Source: Strix aluco (taxonomy: Eukaryota > Chordata > Aves > Strigiformes > Strigidae). From it: 64,000 bases of DNA. Positions 15,346 to 45,310 of the stretch are shown here, piece after piece (positions within the stretch are counted from its first letter, which is position 1; the number at the start of each line of letters is the position of its first letter). The notes below the pieces were generated by a model, which was not told where the DNA came from, ran no database searches, and saw nothing but the letters and a program-made list of their open reading frames with translations. A program made the translations under genes and the position numbers. Location of the stretch: contig NC_133938.1 of assembly GCF_031877795.1 (NCBI RefSeq), forward strand, positions 16,710,920 to 16,774,919. Direction: 5' to 3'.

Positions 15346-18335
15346 AGAAGACAAAACTTAATCGGTATTGTCTCAGCTGTCAAAGGTAAAACTCGGGCTA
15401 TTGCTGCAGTCTTGAAAACTTCGTTTCCAGCAGATAAACACGAAAGTGTGTAGAAGTAGAAGCAATCCATAGTGGGTTTCGCTGTCAGCAAGGCCAACTG
15501 CCAGTTTTGCAGTATTTTGCAAAGTCCTTTTGCTCGATGTGCCCTGTTTATATGCCTAGTTCGAATAGTAACTGCAACGATACCTATTTTACAGTGATAG
15601 CATTCCCAGATCTTCTATAAACACATTGGAAGGCAAAGGTTTTGCCCAGAACATTTTAAAAATAAAGGACTAGTCACTGTTCTTACCTGGTGACAGCGCT
15701 GATTTCTGTAGAGCTGGGTGTTAAAATCACAGCCAGTCCTGGCTGCCAGAAAACACCCAACCAGCTGTGCCCCTGCCGCTGCTACGAAGGACCCTTCTGC
15801 CCAGTGAAAACTTCAGACTCACCCTCACCATCCAGCTCTACAGACCTGACTGATGGTAGTTTGGCAGCACACACCTTTGCTCACAATCCAAATCCTTCTG
15901 TGCTGTTAGTCCCACCCCAAGAAGCCTTTGTTTGCTGTAGTGCATTTGAATTTCTCAAAGCTGTCTGTGTATCTCTGGATTAAACATCTGAAATACCAAA
16001 TAAATGAGTATTTGTCTCCTGTTTTCCTGCTCAGAGGGCTGCAGGGCAGGCCATTCTTTTCAAGTCCAAGTGCCTGCGTGGATTCTCCCTCATAATCTGT
16101 GCTAGGCACCCAAATACATGGAAAGGTTTTAGATTCTCTGATGCTTTCAGTGAGCGGATGGTGGCACTTCTGAGACAGAGCCAGGTGTCTTCCCAGCCCC
16201 TGACTCCCATCCTTGCTAATTAAACAAATGCCTTCTAGCTCCTCCTCTTCAAGGTGAATTATATTGTAGACTTTGCTGGCTCTGTACAGTACTGCTGATA
16301 AAAATAGCTATCATGCATTCTAGATTTAGAGCATTTGTTAATAACCTTGCTCAAAGCCATGTGATGTCTGGAGGGCTAGGCTTCTGGATTCCTGAGCCAT
16401 GTATGAGACAAACTGAAATGAATTAACTTCAGCAATCAGGAAAAGAGCATGTGGTTAGAGAATACAAGAATAGAATATATTTTAGTAGACTTAATGCCAA
16501 TAAACCTTAACAGGATTTAATGGTCCAGGCAGCTGGAAGACTACTCTCAGCATGAAACTCATTGTAGGAAGTTAGCATTAGTTCAAGATTAAGAAGTGTG
16601 CCTCAATGAAGAGCAAGTTAATTTCTTTCAGGGGAGCTGGGAAGATTTTGGACACTGTATTGGTTTTATGAGTAGGTACTTATGTAACATCCATCTAGAA
16701 TAAGTTTCTAGAGTAAATTTCCAGATAAGTTTTGGAAACTGCTTATGACCCAGAGCTGTTAAAATCTTTCACAATATTGGTCCTAGAAAATGTTGTAACA
16801 CTGTCACAGTTTGTGAGAAGGGGCTGGTTGGCTTTTCAGAGCTGTGACTGGCTCCAGGTTTTCTTCACCTTCTGCCCTCATTGATCAACCCCTCTCCAGG
16901 CAGCCTGTCCTTACTGCAGAGCAGGGCCTCTACGTGGGAGCTTCATGTGCTCCTATCCCATTCTCCCTCCTGGTCCTTACTTGAGGGTCTGGGTCCTGCC
17001 TCAGGGCAACCCCTTTTTGAATCTGGCAGGACCCCCCACTCCCCCTGCCCCAGGCCCCTGTGAGAGCATACACCCAAGTACAGAAGTCTTTACTTGCTGA
17101 ATATTCTACATCTAAATTTTACAAAGGGCACTCCATTTTAAATGGCTGTTATGCTTTTGCTGTTGAAGGTTTTGATATCCTATGAAGAACTTCTTAATGT
17201 GGCAAGGCAAGGAGTGGCAGCTTGTATAGTTTTTGTTATTTTTAATTATTGCTACTTAGAAACAAATTCAAGTAAATTGGTACCAACTCTCTCCTGTAGA
17301 TAGGGGTACACAAAAATGCATGTAAATGCAGTAGTTTGCTACATTAATTGCACCAAGCTAAATGTATCCACATTAGATGTAGTGCTGATATAAAAATCAG
17401 TATAAAAATCATCCTTTTAAACAGTGTAGTTAAATTAGTACAAAAGCTGTATTTAGATCTGCCCTAATTAAATCTTTCCTTATTCCTGTTTTTCCAAAAA
17501 AAATAGTATTAGATTATCGTTTATTTCAAGTCCTATTACTAGCCAATCTGTACAGTTTGGAAGTGATGTAATTCTTTTTCTGCAGTACTGTTAATTTATG
17601 TTGGGTTTCTTAAAAAGTTGAAGCAACAATATTGAGGACTTGACCAGTTGAATCTTGGATTGCCACAAGGTGGCACTGAAGGCCCATGAGCACTTACATG
17701 TCCACGAAGCATGGAGTAACTGCACTGTCTCCCGAGATCATTAATCCTAACATCATATCCTGATGATATCAGAGCACAAGGGTACAAGCAGAGATTAGCC
17801 CCACACGCACTGCTTGTAGCACACAACAAGTAGTATTTAGATATAAAACATGCGACCATCTGTCCTGTTACCACAAAGCAGTGTCTGAAATGTAGTCACC
17901 TCTCCTGACTTCCTGGGAGAGAAAAGACACAAGAGCTACATGAATAATTTAACGATAACAGTTATGCCACTAAACCTTTGTAGTTTCACCATTTGTAATT
18001 TACAGTAAATACAGGAACTACTGAGAAAATACTGTACTACAGTAACATCTGTTTAGGTATCTTGGACAATAACAACATTTAGTCACAACTATTGTATCTA
18101 GAACACACAGGTAATAGCCCCTGTCTATACATTATTCTCAAAAGTAGAATCTAAAATCATGAGTTGTTTTTAAATAGTCAAGATTTCTTCTAACAGGGTT
18201 AAAGGTTTCAGCACTAGTGTCTATAATTGGCTTTATTTCTAGGCATGTAACAAGCTTCCAAGTAAAAAGATGGCATGAAACAGTATTAAATGCATGTTTT
18301 CAGTTTCAAAACAAGAGGCAAAAACTACACAGTGC
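15346..18335. other. Intergenic region between the DDAH1 3' end and the BCL10 promoter
   Basis: No gene was recognised. It holds AT-rich sequence with a few short open frames lacking any familiar motif. The boundary on the right depends on where DDAH1 transcripts end, which is set here by a candidate poly(A) signal. Confidence 0.6.
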
Positions 18336-21300
18336 ACAGTACAACTGACACTTTATTCCTTCGTGATGGGGATAGATAGTATTGAAACTGCAAGAGTCAC
18401 AAAAAAAAAAATCAAAGTGCAAACCTCTATTAGAACAGATTATGGAATGTATTGACGTTTTTGGCACAAAAACTGGGGAACTAGATACTGCAACAAGATT
18501 TTAAGTTTAATGAAATGTAACACTTCTGTGTTCAGTAGTCATATTTGTGCACTGCAGAACAATACAATGTAAAACAGTGACTAACACGATTCACATGCAA
18601 CTCTATACAAGTTACATCATACGTCCAGTTAAAACTTTTCTGAAAATACAGAGGTTCAATGATACTTTGTTCACAATCACTTAACAAATACCATTCTTTA
18701 AGCAGTCTTATCTTTTCAGCTTCCTTACTGATAAAAGAAAAAACAGACAATCTTAAATAGTAAATTATTTTCCCCAAATGGTTCCATGTGAATGTTGATA
18801 TTTTCTGTCAAAGTAATTTGGCTCTGACTTCTCTGATATAATGTATAAGAAGCTGAATGAAATCAAAACCTCATTTTTTCCCCATAGTTCATCCCCAATT
18901 TGCTGTCAACAAACAGCATCCTGTGCACTGACTTTTTGTTTTTAAAACTGGACGTAGTGTTGTCATCTATGAGCTCCGTACCTATCACATGGAAATCACC
19001 AAAAATATCAGAGCATAGCTTCATATAGTGGCATCTATTTAAGACTGAAAATGAGTATATTAGCATGGAAAAGACAAAAATGCAGAAATGGAAGAATTCA
19101 AGTTTATCTTATAAGGTACAGTATGCATTCACATTTTCATTGCAGAGAGAGACACTGTATTCACATTCTGTTGAAGAAAGAAACCCACATATCACAGCTC
19201 TCCCTAAACTCTTAGCAAAGATAACATCATGAAAGATCTATAATGCACATAGTAGCACTTTCATTTGAACTGAGCTAAGCTGATTGCTCAAAGGAAAAAA
19301 AACACAAACCTTTCATGAGTAATTCAAGCCCCATTGCTGAGCTATTAACCACAAGAACTTCTGTGCTGGCCTGCTATGTCATACAGCTTGACAGTTGTTA
19401 TCAAGCGTTTTATGTGGGCAGCTATTAGTGTTCAGTGTCTCATCTCCTTTTTTGGTTTGGGATTTCATTTTATTATTTATATTAATCAAGGATGATGATT
19501 TATATCAGGCATCTGAGAAATGTTCTGGTGACAAGATATACAGGATGCCCATTAGATGCATATGTATCACAGCAGAAATGTCCTCACAACCAAATTCTTC
19601 ATTTGGGCAACAGAAAAAATAGCAAACAGCAAGAACAAGAAGCATTTGGTATGACTTTAGTTCTTACTACCATACTGCAAATGCACAAATTGAAATGCTC
19701 TTAGTGTTTTTGCTTTATGATGCCAGAATAAAGAACAATGCTAAAAGCAGAGAGGTGAGGGCAATCCCACTAACCAGCTTAGGTAACTTTTGACATCTGG
19801 CTAAGATATAATTTAGAGCATCTGTTAGGAAGCTATGATACCTACTGAGACCAACAGAGAGAAAGCAGGTGTGATTTAGAGCACCTAAATTCTGTGCCTG
19901 AAGTTAGACAGTTTGAATACAACTTGAAATCATTACCTGAGGGAATTCAGGTCTCTCAGCCACTCCCTTGCTCTTTCTGTATACCAAAGTGCAGCCCTGA
20001 AGCCAAGGAAATCTAAATGGCAACAACTTCTCTGTCAATGCAGATGTTTCTCAGCTCTGAGATCCCAACTTCCTCCCTTGGAGAGCCACGGGAATTCATT
20101 GTCACCTATTCTATTGCTTTCAGGGACACAAGATACAACAATGTCCACCACAAATGTTTCTCTTTTCTGGAGTAATTCTAAAGAAGAGGAGTCACCCTTG
20201 CCACTCTCTGGATCTACAGCTTCCGTTGACAGTCATCCTTCCAGCTCAGAAGTAGTCGCTCAGAGCCAAAGTGGACCCCTCAGTTTCTCCCTGCTCCTGG
20301 CAGGGAGAGAGTGAGTTTAGGATAGTCCACTGTGGGTTGGGATACTTTGTAGTGCACAGCAAAGAGGGAGGAGTACAGAAAAAGAAGATTCAAGGAGGAG
20401 AACTGAGGCAACAGAAGGCAAAATCACTTGGGGTTAAAAGAGGAAAGTGCTCATCATGCCATAAACTAGAAATGAGAGTCTGAGGAAGAGAGACAGGTGG
20501 AAAGAAAAAAAAAAAACACAACAGAAAGTTTAAGAGATAAATTGAATTGAAATCCACCAGCCTAACGCTGTCCCATTGTAGCTGGATGGTCTGGTTCCCT
20601 AGCAAGAGGAGGGAAGAGGGACTGAAGGACATGGATGGGGGCCAGGCCCCAGGATGCACACGGACAGGTCAGGAGGATTCTGTTCCGGTTTTGTATGACA
20701 GCTCCCATAGCTGCACAGGTTTTTAACAGAGTACAGCTTGCCTCTAGAAGGTCACAGTTAAATGCTGCAGGGTCACTTTTTGGCACAAAATCTTTGCTTA
20801 ACATCAAGTCATTTTAAAATGCAAGATGCTTTATCAGATATTTAAAAAGCATCAAGGGAAGGTAGAAAAAGAGGTTCCCCACTGCAGTGTTTACATCCTT
20901 AGAGCCTGCGTCAGGCTTAAATGATGGCGCATGGGAATGGAGGAGACAAAGGGGAAACATTAGGAGAACGCTTTGGGACAGCACACAGCCATAAAACCAG
21001 CACTTGCTGTTTGGCTGGCTAAAGACTTCCTTTGGGACATGCTCTCTTTTCACATACATTATACTCACTCGTCATTGCTCTCTCCCTTGCACTACCTTGT
21101 GTCTTCACAATGTACAGCGTGCCCACAATGCATCAAATGTATTCTGGTAGCTGCCAGGAGGTTTCTTCCTCAGACACTGAGATGAAGCGAGAGATATGCT
21201 GAGGAGTACCTACGGATATGAGTACTTGTGTTTCCTCCCTTATGACTGCACAAAAAAGTACGCAGGTTTCCAAAGGATATCCAAGTGTGTGCTCGGTTAA

Positions 21301-22770
21301 TACTGTTTGTTTTCCTGCAGACCACATTGCCTGAGCCCCGCCGCTTGCTTCCTACTGTACCTTAGCAACACGCCGCAAGTGGTTCAGGAAAGGTGGAGGA
21401 GATGTCTAGAAGCTGATAACGTGTTCAGACTATTTGTCAGTCTCTGGAGAGTTCCTACTACTGCCTCTGTTTGGGAATTTCTCCATCCTTAGTTTACAAA
21501 TGGTTTAACAAGAAGCATGTGAATACAATGGTGTATGCTTCACTTTACTGTGGTGAAAAAAGTATGACTCAGTGGGTAAACATGTTGTGGAATTTGCTAC
21601 AAAATTTGTATTTGTTTTAACTGAATACCACAGTAAATATTCATGCAATTAAAAAAAATAAGATTGTTATTGTTCCAAGGAAAACTGTCCCAAGGGCAGA
21701 TAAAGTACAAATGCCAATCTTTCAGGAAAAAATAGCTTCCCTTATTCATGAGCATAATCCAGGAATAGCTGTCCTTCAACTCCTTCTATCACCCTTTCCT
21801 TTTGAATTTTGCTAGTAAGTGGCCTCCAAAAGAGGAGAAAACAGAAAGGACAGACAGACATGAATAAAAACAGTAAACAAAGAGAATTTAAAACCCCCAT
21901 ATTTTAGATTACTTTTGTATGTTTAACTTTTCCAAAAGCATCTCAGTCTTTCATTTTTGTGGTCTGGGTGCTCCTGGGATCTGGCCTTTTTAAAAAATCC
22001 TCTTCTGTTCTCACCAAATTGAAAGTCACGGCATTAGCAGCAAATTGGGACCTGAACTTGCAGAACATACCTTGTGTGGCTGCACTACTCCATTTTTGTC
22101 ATTCAAGTTTCCCAGGCAGACACTGCCCTTAAACATTCCTGTCGGAGGAAGCATTTTCCAAAGTTGCTACCTGGCCTCTGAAGCTGACTCCAGCCACATG
22201 CTCTGCCCAGCAGCAGCAACGTGAAATGGCTGAGACAGTAAGCAGAGTCCACTGCCCAGTGTTCCAGCTAGTGCACGGAAAGCTTCCCTACCACCCAAGA
22301 CACCAAGTTCATGAGCCCACTGAGTTCTCTTCAGTCCCCCCCACTGAAAGCAAAGAGGACTAAGAAAGGAAAAAAAGATGCAGAGCAAGGAAGCAAGAGA
22401 AAAAACACAGGAGAAGATAACATTATAAAGACAATAGAGGTGCTTGAAATACTGAGAATTAGTTGGTTTTCCTAAAATTTTCACACAGATATGTTAAATC
22501 ACTAAAGCTAGGGATTAGCCATTATAATTGTCTTCTGCTAGCCCATAGGACTAACATACTTCAGAGTTATGTGCCCCCCAAACCATACATCCACCTTATA
22601 TACCATCTGCAAGGACATAATAAAAATACACAAAGCAAAAAATTTGTAAACAAGGGTTAGTAGCACAGTGGTACAGTAGATTGTCAATAAAAACAATAAA
22701 AGTGTGGATACAGATTCGTCTACCTTGTGTGTAACATTATTGCCAGTTACAAGGGAGGGACTCTGTAAAC
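18335..22770 (-). other. DDAH1: DDAH1 3' untranslated region (proposed extent)
   Basis: About 4.4 kb separates the TGA stop from the candidate signal at 18357-18352. Human DDAH1 also has a long 3'UTR of several kilobases, so this is plausible. No other exon-like sequence was seen in the stretch. Shorter forms ending at closer AATAAA sites are possible. Confidence 0.5.
18352..18357 (-). terminator. DDAH1: Candidate distal poly(A) signal of DDAH1
   Basis: An AATAAA on the minus strand is followed by a GT-rich stretch (TGTCAGTTGTACTGTGCACT), the usual downstream element. Other AATAAA hexamers occur nearby (about 18230 and 19467), so use of this one is a guess. Confidence 0.5.
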
Positions 22771-38682
<15,912 letters not shown>

Positions 38683-41600
38683 CTACCAGAAATACACATC
38701 ATTAAGATAATTAAAAGTCCTTTAGCACGCCTTTAGCAAGACAGATGGCAGGGTCCTTTGTGTCCCTGCCCATTGCACTTCCCCAGCTCTCTCCAGAGGC
38801 CTTTGTGGTCTGGAAGGAAGGGGTGTCAAGCGGCAGTGATCAGGCTCTTGCCTTTGCATGGGAACCAGGCAGCATCCAGGGGAGCCAGACGAGGAGTCCA
38901 AAACACATGTTAAGTCTGATCCCTCTGCACAGTAACATCCTCTCACAAACGTTATCCCTTGGATTTGAGAGGGGAAAAAGCACCAGCAGAGGAGTGACAC
39001 TCTCCTTCTGCACTGCTCAGACACAAGACATGGCTCTACCAGCCATGGAGGTGGCAGCTCTACCCCATGCCCCTCTTCCATCAGGGAAAAAAACAAATCC
39101 CCAAATCAGTAAATGTTCATTTTCTTTATAGTTTTGCAACTTTACTAAGCACTAGTTCTCCTTGTATTTCTGAGCTACCTTGCTACAGAATTACAAGACC
39201 TTTCACGTCCTTGCATGTTCCACTGGTCATTTATCTATTTAATGTGATAAATTAAGCATTTCTAGAAGAAACACAGGAAGCTAAAGCAGGTGACACCATA
39301 CTTGTCTTCCAGCACCATATACCAACCGAAGCAACTCTAGCAGCCTTACTCTTGGGCTCTGTTCCAGGCTTTGAAGATATTTGTAAGATGCTCAAGATGT
39401 TTTTCCCTAACAGTTGAGTTCATTTTAGCTTATGAAACCAAATTTAAACAAATAAAATGACTGCCATATAAATAGCTGGACCTTTTTTCCATGATGGGTG
39501 TTAATGGATTCAAGTCTACGGTTCAATGTTTTGCAGGGTTTTTAAGCAACCAGTAGAAATTCCTAGAGTTTTAATTGGAAAGTGCTGTTCACATGTCTGG
39601 TGACATATGCTAGGAATATCTTTCAATATCCATTGCTTGTGTGAAATAGAAGTCTCAAGTTACTGTTTGTTTTCTATGGGCAACACCAGGAACTTCATTC
39701 GTAAAAACAGAAATGAAAAAAGGAGCACAAACTGAGATGGAGAAGATCAGAGGGAAGACAACATTATTAAAAAGGCAACTGGAAAAAAAGAACTTGTAGA
39801 TAAAGGATTCTGGAAAAACAAAACCAAAAATTAATAGCCCATCTGCTTTTGCATATAGCTGAGTTTCCTGCATGGAAACAGACTTGCATTACCCTCACCA
39901 CATCATCTTTAAAGACATAGTGCAGCAGTCCTGAGTAGTCTCCAACATAGCATGTCCACAGTATGTGTTTGACACATGACCATCTTGGAAACAGCATATT
40001 GCATCATTCAGAGTTTGGGTTAGTTTGTGGTAAAGTCCACAAGTAGCTGGAGTCTGTATCTCATCACTGCAAAAGGGAATCAAGAGCGTGGCTCCATCCT
40101 TAAGCCTTCCCACATCAGGAAGGACTGTGCCACTTTCCAACCGAGCTTCTATCCCGGAGAGAAAACAAGATACAATCTCTAAGGAGGAACATCCTCAAGT
40201 AAAAAGTTAGAAGTAGGGATGCAGCAAAGGTGTTTGATTTTACAAAGCCTCCTATCCTCCTCACATTTTATCCTCACCAAACAACTGATATCCATTTTTC
40301 TGAAGCTCCTAACACATACTGGTAAGATTTTATAATGAATGAAAGACTAATTCACAGAGCTAGCTTTGATGTATGAACAAATAACCACCTCTTGGCTTTT
40401 TTTTTTCCTCCAGGAGAGAACTGAAAAAAAGTGGGAGAAAGTCTTCTGTGAAGCCACAGTTACCCAGGAGACACCACTAAAATACACAAAGTATTTGGAC
40501 ATGACCTGATTACAAGCATATTCACTATGAAGACGACTTACTGCTTGCTTTTTTCATAAGTAGCCGAGAGAAAAAGTCACCTTCCCTCACTTTATCTCCT
40601 TTATATGAAAAGTAAAATCCCAGGTAGTCAGAATTGTAGCACACAAAGGAAACACTCATCCGTGTCCTTTAGATTTCTGTATCGTATTATCTCAGGTCAG
40701 CTTAAGGTTTGTAACACGATATTGGGTTTTATTGTACACGTACCCATTAGTACATCAGTTGAGTGTTAAAGCTTGTATGCTTTGTGTAGTGATATTTTTT
40801 CTAATAAGCACATTCCTGGTGTGAGACGGGATGTGTCTAATCCATAGCAAAGCTGATTGAGAGACAATGGGCTGCAGCCAACTCAGCTCTGTTTCAAGGA
40901 AAGAGGACAATAACTGCGTTTGACATTTATAAGAATCTAATTTCCTCGTGCTTTAAAAATGGAGCTCATTACCATCCGGACTGGTGCCTTCCACCAATTA
41001 CTGTAACTGATGTGCGGGGATTTTTTCCTTCTCTATATTAGTATTTGATGCACTCTAAATGGAGGCTGCTTCCTAAATTATTTACTGGGCTTCTGTGCAC
41101 TAACCATATTATGGGATTTACGTTATTGACAGTAAGAAGGAAATTATCTTTTCAAAAGACAGTGGAAACAGGGAAATGATTTTGTGAGCCATGGGCTCAC
41201 CTCTGCCAAGAGCAGGGCAGCTTTTCCACCAGGGTGCCAGGGCTGGGTGGTGGGACCGTGGGCAAGTCACCACTGAGGCTCTCAAATGCCGCATGGGCAG
41301 GGCACAGCTGGGGCTCGGCAGAAGTTGTGGATGGTACCAAATCAGGCGTCCCCTAATGACTGCAATTACCCGTCTGCCTCTGCCTCTGAGCTCTCGGTGA
41401 AGGGGAGACAACGTCTGCAGACCTGTTTCGGATGAAAGGATGCAGACAGATTCAGAGAGCTGAAGACCATCCAATGAGCCAGAGATTAAATGAGGTTTTT
41501 AAACCAGCAGAGCTTAGCTCTAAGCGCTAACAGCTCAGTTCTCCAAAGACTGACCACAGCCCTAACAAAAAGGACTCTCAGCCCAAGACACACTACCACA

Positions 41601-44600
41601 CTGTCTCCTAAAATTTTACATCCAGCACCAATTTCTCCGGTGTTGTAAATCACAATTATTGTGTTTCAGTCTCCACTTCATTGTGTTTTAAACTGTCATT
41701 CATAGCTGTCCAAAGCAAATGTCAGACTTAATATATGCAGAAGTTAGACTATGATATCTCTGAGGTGACTATTTCTGGAGCCATTAGATCCGAGTTCACA
41801 AAGTGCCACTGTCAATATATAATGCATTTTTCAGCAAGACTCCAAGAGAAGGCTATAAATAGAGATGGGCAAATCTGGGGCCAGGAAAGGGTAGACTTCA
41901 GTTTTGCAAAACCAGATACCAGTGTATCCAGATACCACAATCCAGGTTCCTGCCTGTCTGAATCTGCTCCATTTGGAGATGAGGAAAGTTTGTCTCCTCT
42001 TGACAATAAGCACTGCCCTTCTGGGCTTGCAAAGGCTGCAAAGAAAATAAAGCAGCACTGTAATATTTTTGAGGTTTTTGAGAAGAAAAAGCCACTACTG
42101 GTTGTTTTCTTACTTTAAGTAGGTCAGATACACACCCTTGTGTATATTGATCTCGGAAATTTGTGGGATGTGGGTTGTGGCACAGTTTCTGACTCCTGCT
42201 CCCTGTGTTGATACCCTGGCTCTTGAGAGGTCAATGGGAAAGTCGTTGAAGAATAAGATGATCCAGCACTGCTATTCAATGCAGATCATGCTGTAAGAGT
42301 GGGTTAAGTGCAAGACAAGTAAGGTCAGCTCTGTCCCACAAACAGCCGCCAGCACAGCCTGGTAAGGACACCCTGTACCTGCCATTCCCACCCCATCAGC
42401 TGATGGACCACAGTTAGCTTTGGCAACCAATCCTGTTTTCTACCCACACAGGGCCTTTGTGTCTATCCCACTGCCTCTTTCGGGAAGGGGAGAGAAGGTG
42501 ATGACCGGCAGTAGCCTGGCTACGAAGTGAATCACCAGCCACTCAGCAGGACACTCCTGAATCATGTGGGTGGAAATGCTGCTTGCTCCCAAGGCACCTG
42601 GACAAAACACATCCAGACTGCTCAGTTCAGAGCAATCTGAGCATGACGTCAAACTAGGCTGCGCATCACAACACATGGAAAACACGTCAGAACACCCTTT
42701 TGGGGAGTTTCAGTTGATCCTACCCTGCTGCTCTGCTGACACGGAGCTCCAGGGACAGGTCCTTACCCAATGGTGGGGCAGTTGCACGATAGCATCAGTC
42801 AGACTTGTAGTGCCTCAGTGGCTGTGCCAGACTACCCACCAGCTGACAGCCAGCACTGCGCTCTGCTGGCAGACACAGTGCTCCTTCCACCCCACTCAGC
42901 CAAAAATACCATTCAGAACAGCTGGTCCTCAACCACTTTTCATCAAACAAGGCCACAGGAAGGCCAAGAAGGAACACCGAGGTACACCCAAGCCATGTCC
43001 TCAAGCAGAAGATAACTTGTTAGTTGCTCCCGATACACAGATCCCACACCATGGCTTTCAGGTTGCAGCTCTGAGAGAGTTTCACCCTTACCCAAAGCTT
43101 GCACCAAGCAGGCGCGGCTTTTGGCAGAGTTTGGGTAGTTTATGAATCATGGAGTTCAGAAAAGGCCACACGGATAATTACCCAATTAGTTATTCCCCAC
43201 ACACTGCTAATTATGGATCCAAACCCACTTACTGCCCTACTACTGAAACAGTCACAAACTGTGTGCCTAGAGCTGATGTACCCAGTGCCAAATGTCCATT
43301 GTCCCTAGAGAGCAACCTGAGATTGGGGCAAGTACAGCACCATTAGGGATTAGTGCAGAAGGGGAAACATGGAAAGAGTTGGACCAGGGACAGCACAGAG
43401 AGGGTCTGGCACATGGAAGAGGAGCAGAAAGCAGTAGGTGGCCCCAGGACTTCTGGTCCCAGAAAAGCTTCTCCGCTGTGTAAGAGGGGAGTGCCAGCCT
43501 GGCAGGTCTCAGGAGGTCAAGCAGCAACCCCCTCTTCCAGTTACACACAGTGAAAAACACTATTAATCTGGATGTCCTTGGAGCATGTTGTGTTTTAATA
43601 GCTAAGCAGAAGCGAAGCGCATGACAAGAACTCTACACAGCTCACCAGCAGTAAACCAGGGCTGGGTTTCCCCTTCCCCTCTTCCACCACTTAGCCTTTA
43701 AAATGCAGGGACACTATTTCCCACAAAACAGGAGCCAGCAACCTGCTCACTTGCTACAAGAAGTTGGGCTGAAATTTCAACCCGCAGCAAGTTGAAAAAA
43801 TTTCAATCAGGTATAAAAAAATTCACAGAAAAAAAAAAGATGCTTAAAAAGATGGAGATTTAAAGTCACTAGAAGAAAAGGCTCACTAAGATCCAATAAG
43901 CATAAAATCAGGTTAGTGGAAAAGTTTAAGCAGCATGAATGCATTGTTACAGAAAAACAGTGAAGATTTTGCTGGATAAAGACGATGACATGAAATTTAA
44001 GTCGTATGCAGGCATGCTGAGAAAGTAACGTTCTAAATACTTTCTGCTTACAATTACAAAATGATCAATTGTTAAGTGTTGGACAGAGAAATATATTCCA
44101 TTCTGCCTGGACATGCACAGCGGGCCAAGAATGCACCTGGATAAGCCAAGCATTCATTATCTCTCAGACACCCAATATCCCATAATACCCCCAGTGACTG
44201 CCAGCTCCTAGTCCACCCTTGACCACACGCCATGTGCCCCATTTCACAGCTGAAAAGTATTTAAAATTCATGAAGCCTGTTGAAAGCTCAACTGTCACAT
44301 TCTGCTCATTCCACAGGGTATGGGAAAACTGCGCAGAAGGGACATTTCAACCGGGGCTATTATGGCTCTTGAATAACCAATATTCCATTAAATTGCTAAT
44401 AAACCCACTTGAAGATAAGTTGATCACAATCGAACCATACAGTAGCATTCCTTTCCTTTAACACCAAGTTGTCAGGTTTCACTCTGTACTGTACTACTGT
44501 TTCTGTGCTGTTTGTTCGTGCCTTGACACAGAGCATTCAAGATACTCACTTTGTCCCCAGTAATCTAAATGCCCTATTCTAAAGAGGCTGAAAGATCTTT

Positions 44601-45234
44601 GGCAAGGATAATACTCTGCTTATTTTAAGGTAGGGAACTCTTTTCAAAGGAAAATCTATGCTAAAGAAGTGAAAAATAATTATACCTCAACCAGGATATC
44701 TGGGGTTTTGTAACTTCTGGAACGGGTTGCTCACAATTTGAACATAATGGTAAATGGTACTAGCACCTCCCAGCTTCCCTAGCGCCCAGTCAACCTTGGT
44801 ATGGTCTGAACTTTCATTTGAGTTTGTAGTTCTGCAACGCATTTCCTCCTCCCGCCACCAAATTTTAGCTTTATGAACCAAACTAAATATAAAAAACTTC
44901 TGAAAAAAAACCCTTCAAGAGTGTTTGTTTTGCATTAAAATGGATTTTGGTAGATTCCTTGCAGTTGTCAAGCTGCTGGCATGCTTGCTGTTGCCTTCTG
45001 ATCTTGCTGTGTGCACATGTCACTGTGCCAAGAGGACTCCAAATTTTGTAATTTCTAACACTGAAAAGCATATCGGTCTTCTCAGAAGGGGATTTAGAAG
45101 CTTTAATTTTATATTAACTAACCTGATACTGCTGAAAAGCAGCTCCCACCCAACTCTACCCCAGCAGGGAACCACCATTACCACCCAGCTCTGAACTCTT
45201 CCCATCACCTCTCCAAGGCACGTGGGAAACGGCC

Positions 45235-45310
45235 TGCAGATTTCAGCTGCTCAAATGGCCGAGGATCATCATCGGGAAGATTTGGTCCCATCTAGTCTGT
45301 CTGGTTGGGA
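45235..45310 (-). mobile_element. Possible 3' tail of a CR1-like LINE
   Basis: The stretch contains ggccgagg, atcatca, ggtccc and catctagtctg in an order that recalls the reverse complement of the amniote CR1 3' region (CAGACTAGATG, then ATGGTCCC, then TGGCC). The matches are short, so this is tentative. Confidence 0.3.

Noticed and set aside
14421-15389. Long open frames on both strands of the BCL10 CpG island (up to 322 codons)
   Set aside because: They come from the lack of stop codons in very GC-rich DNA. The predicted proteins are Pro/Gly/Arg/Ala-rich with no domain, and the real BCL10 exon 1 occupies one short part.
42564-43145. 193-codon open frame on the plus strand in DDAH1 intron 1
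   Set aside because: No recognisable domain, signal peptide or exon structure. A frame of this length can occur by chance in 25 kb of intron.
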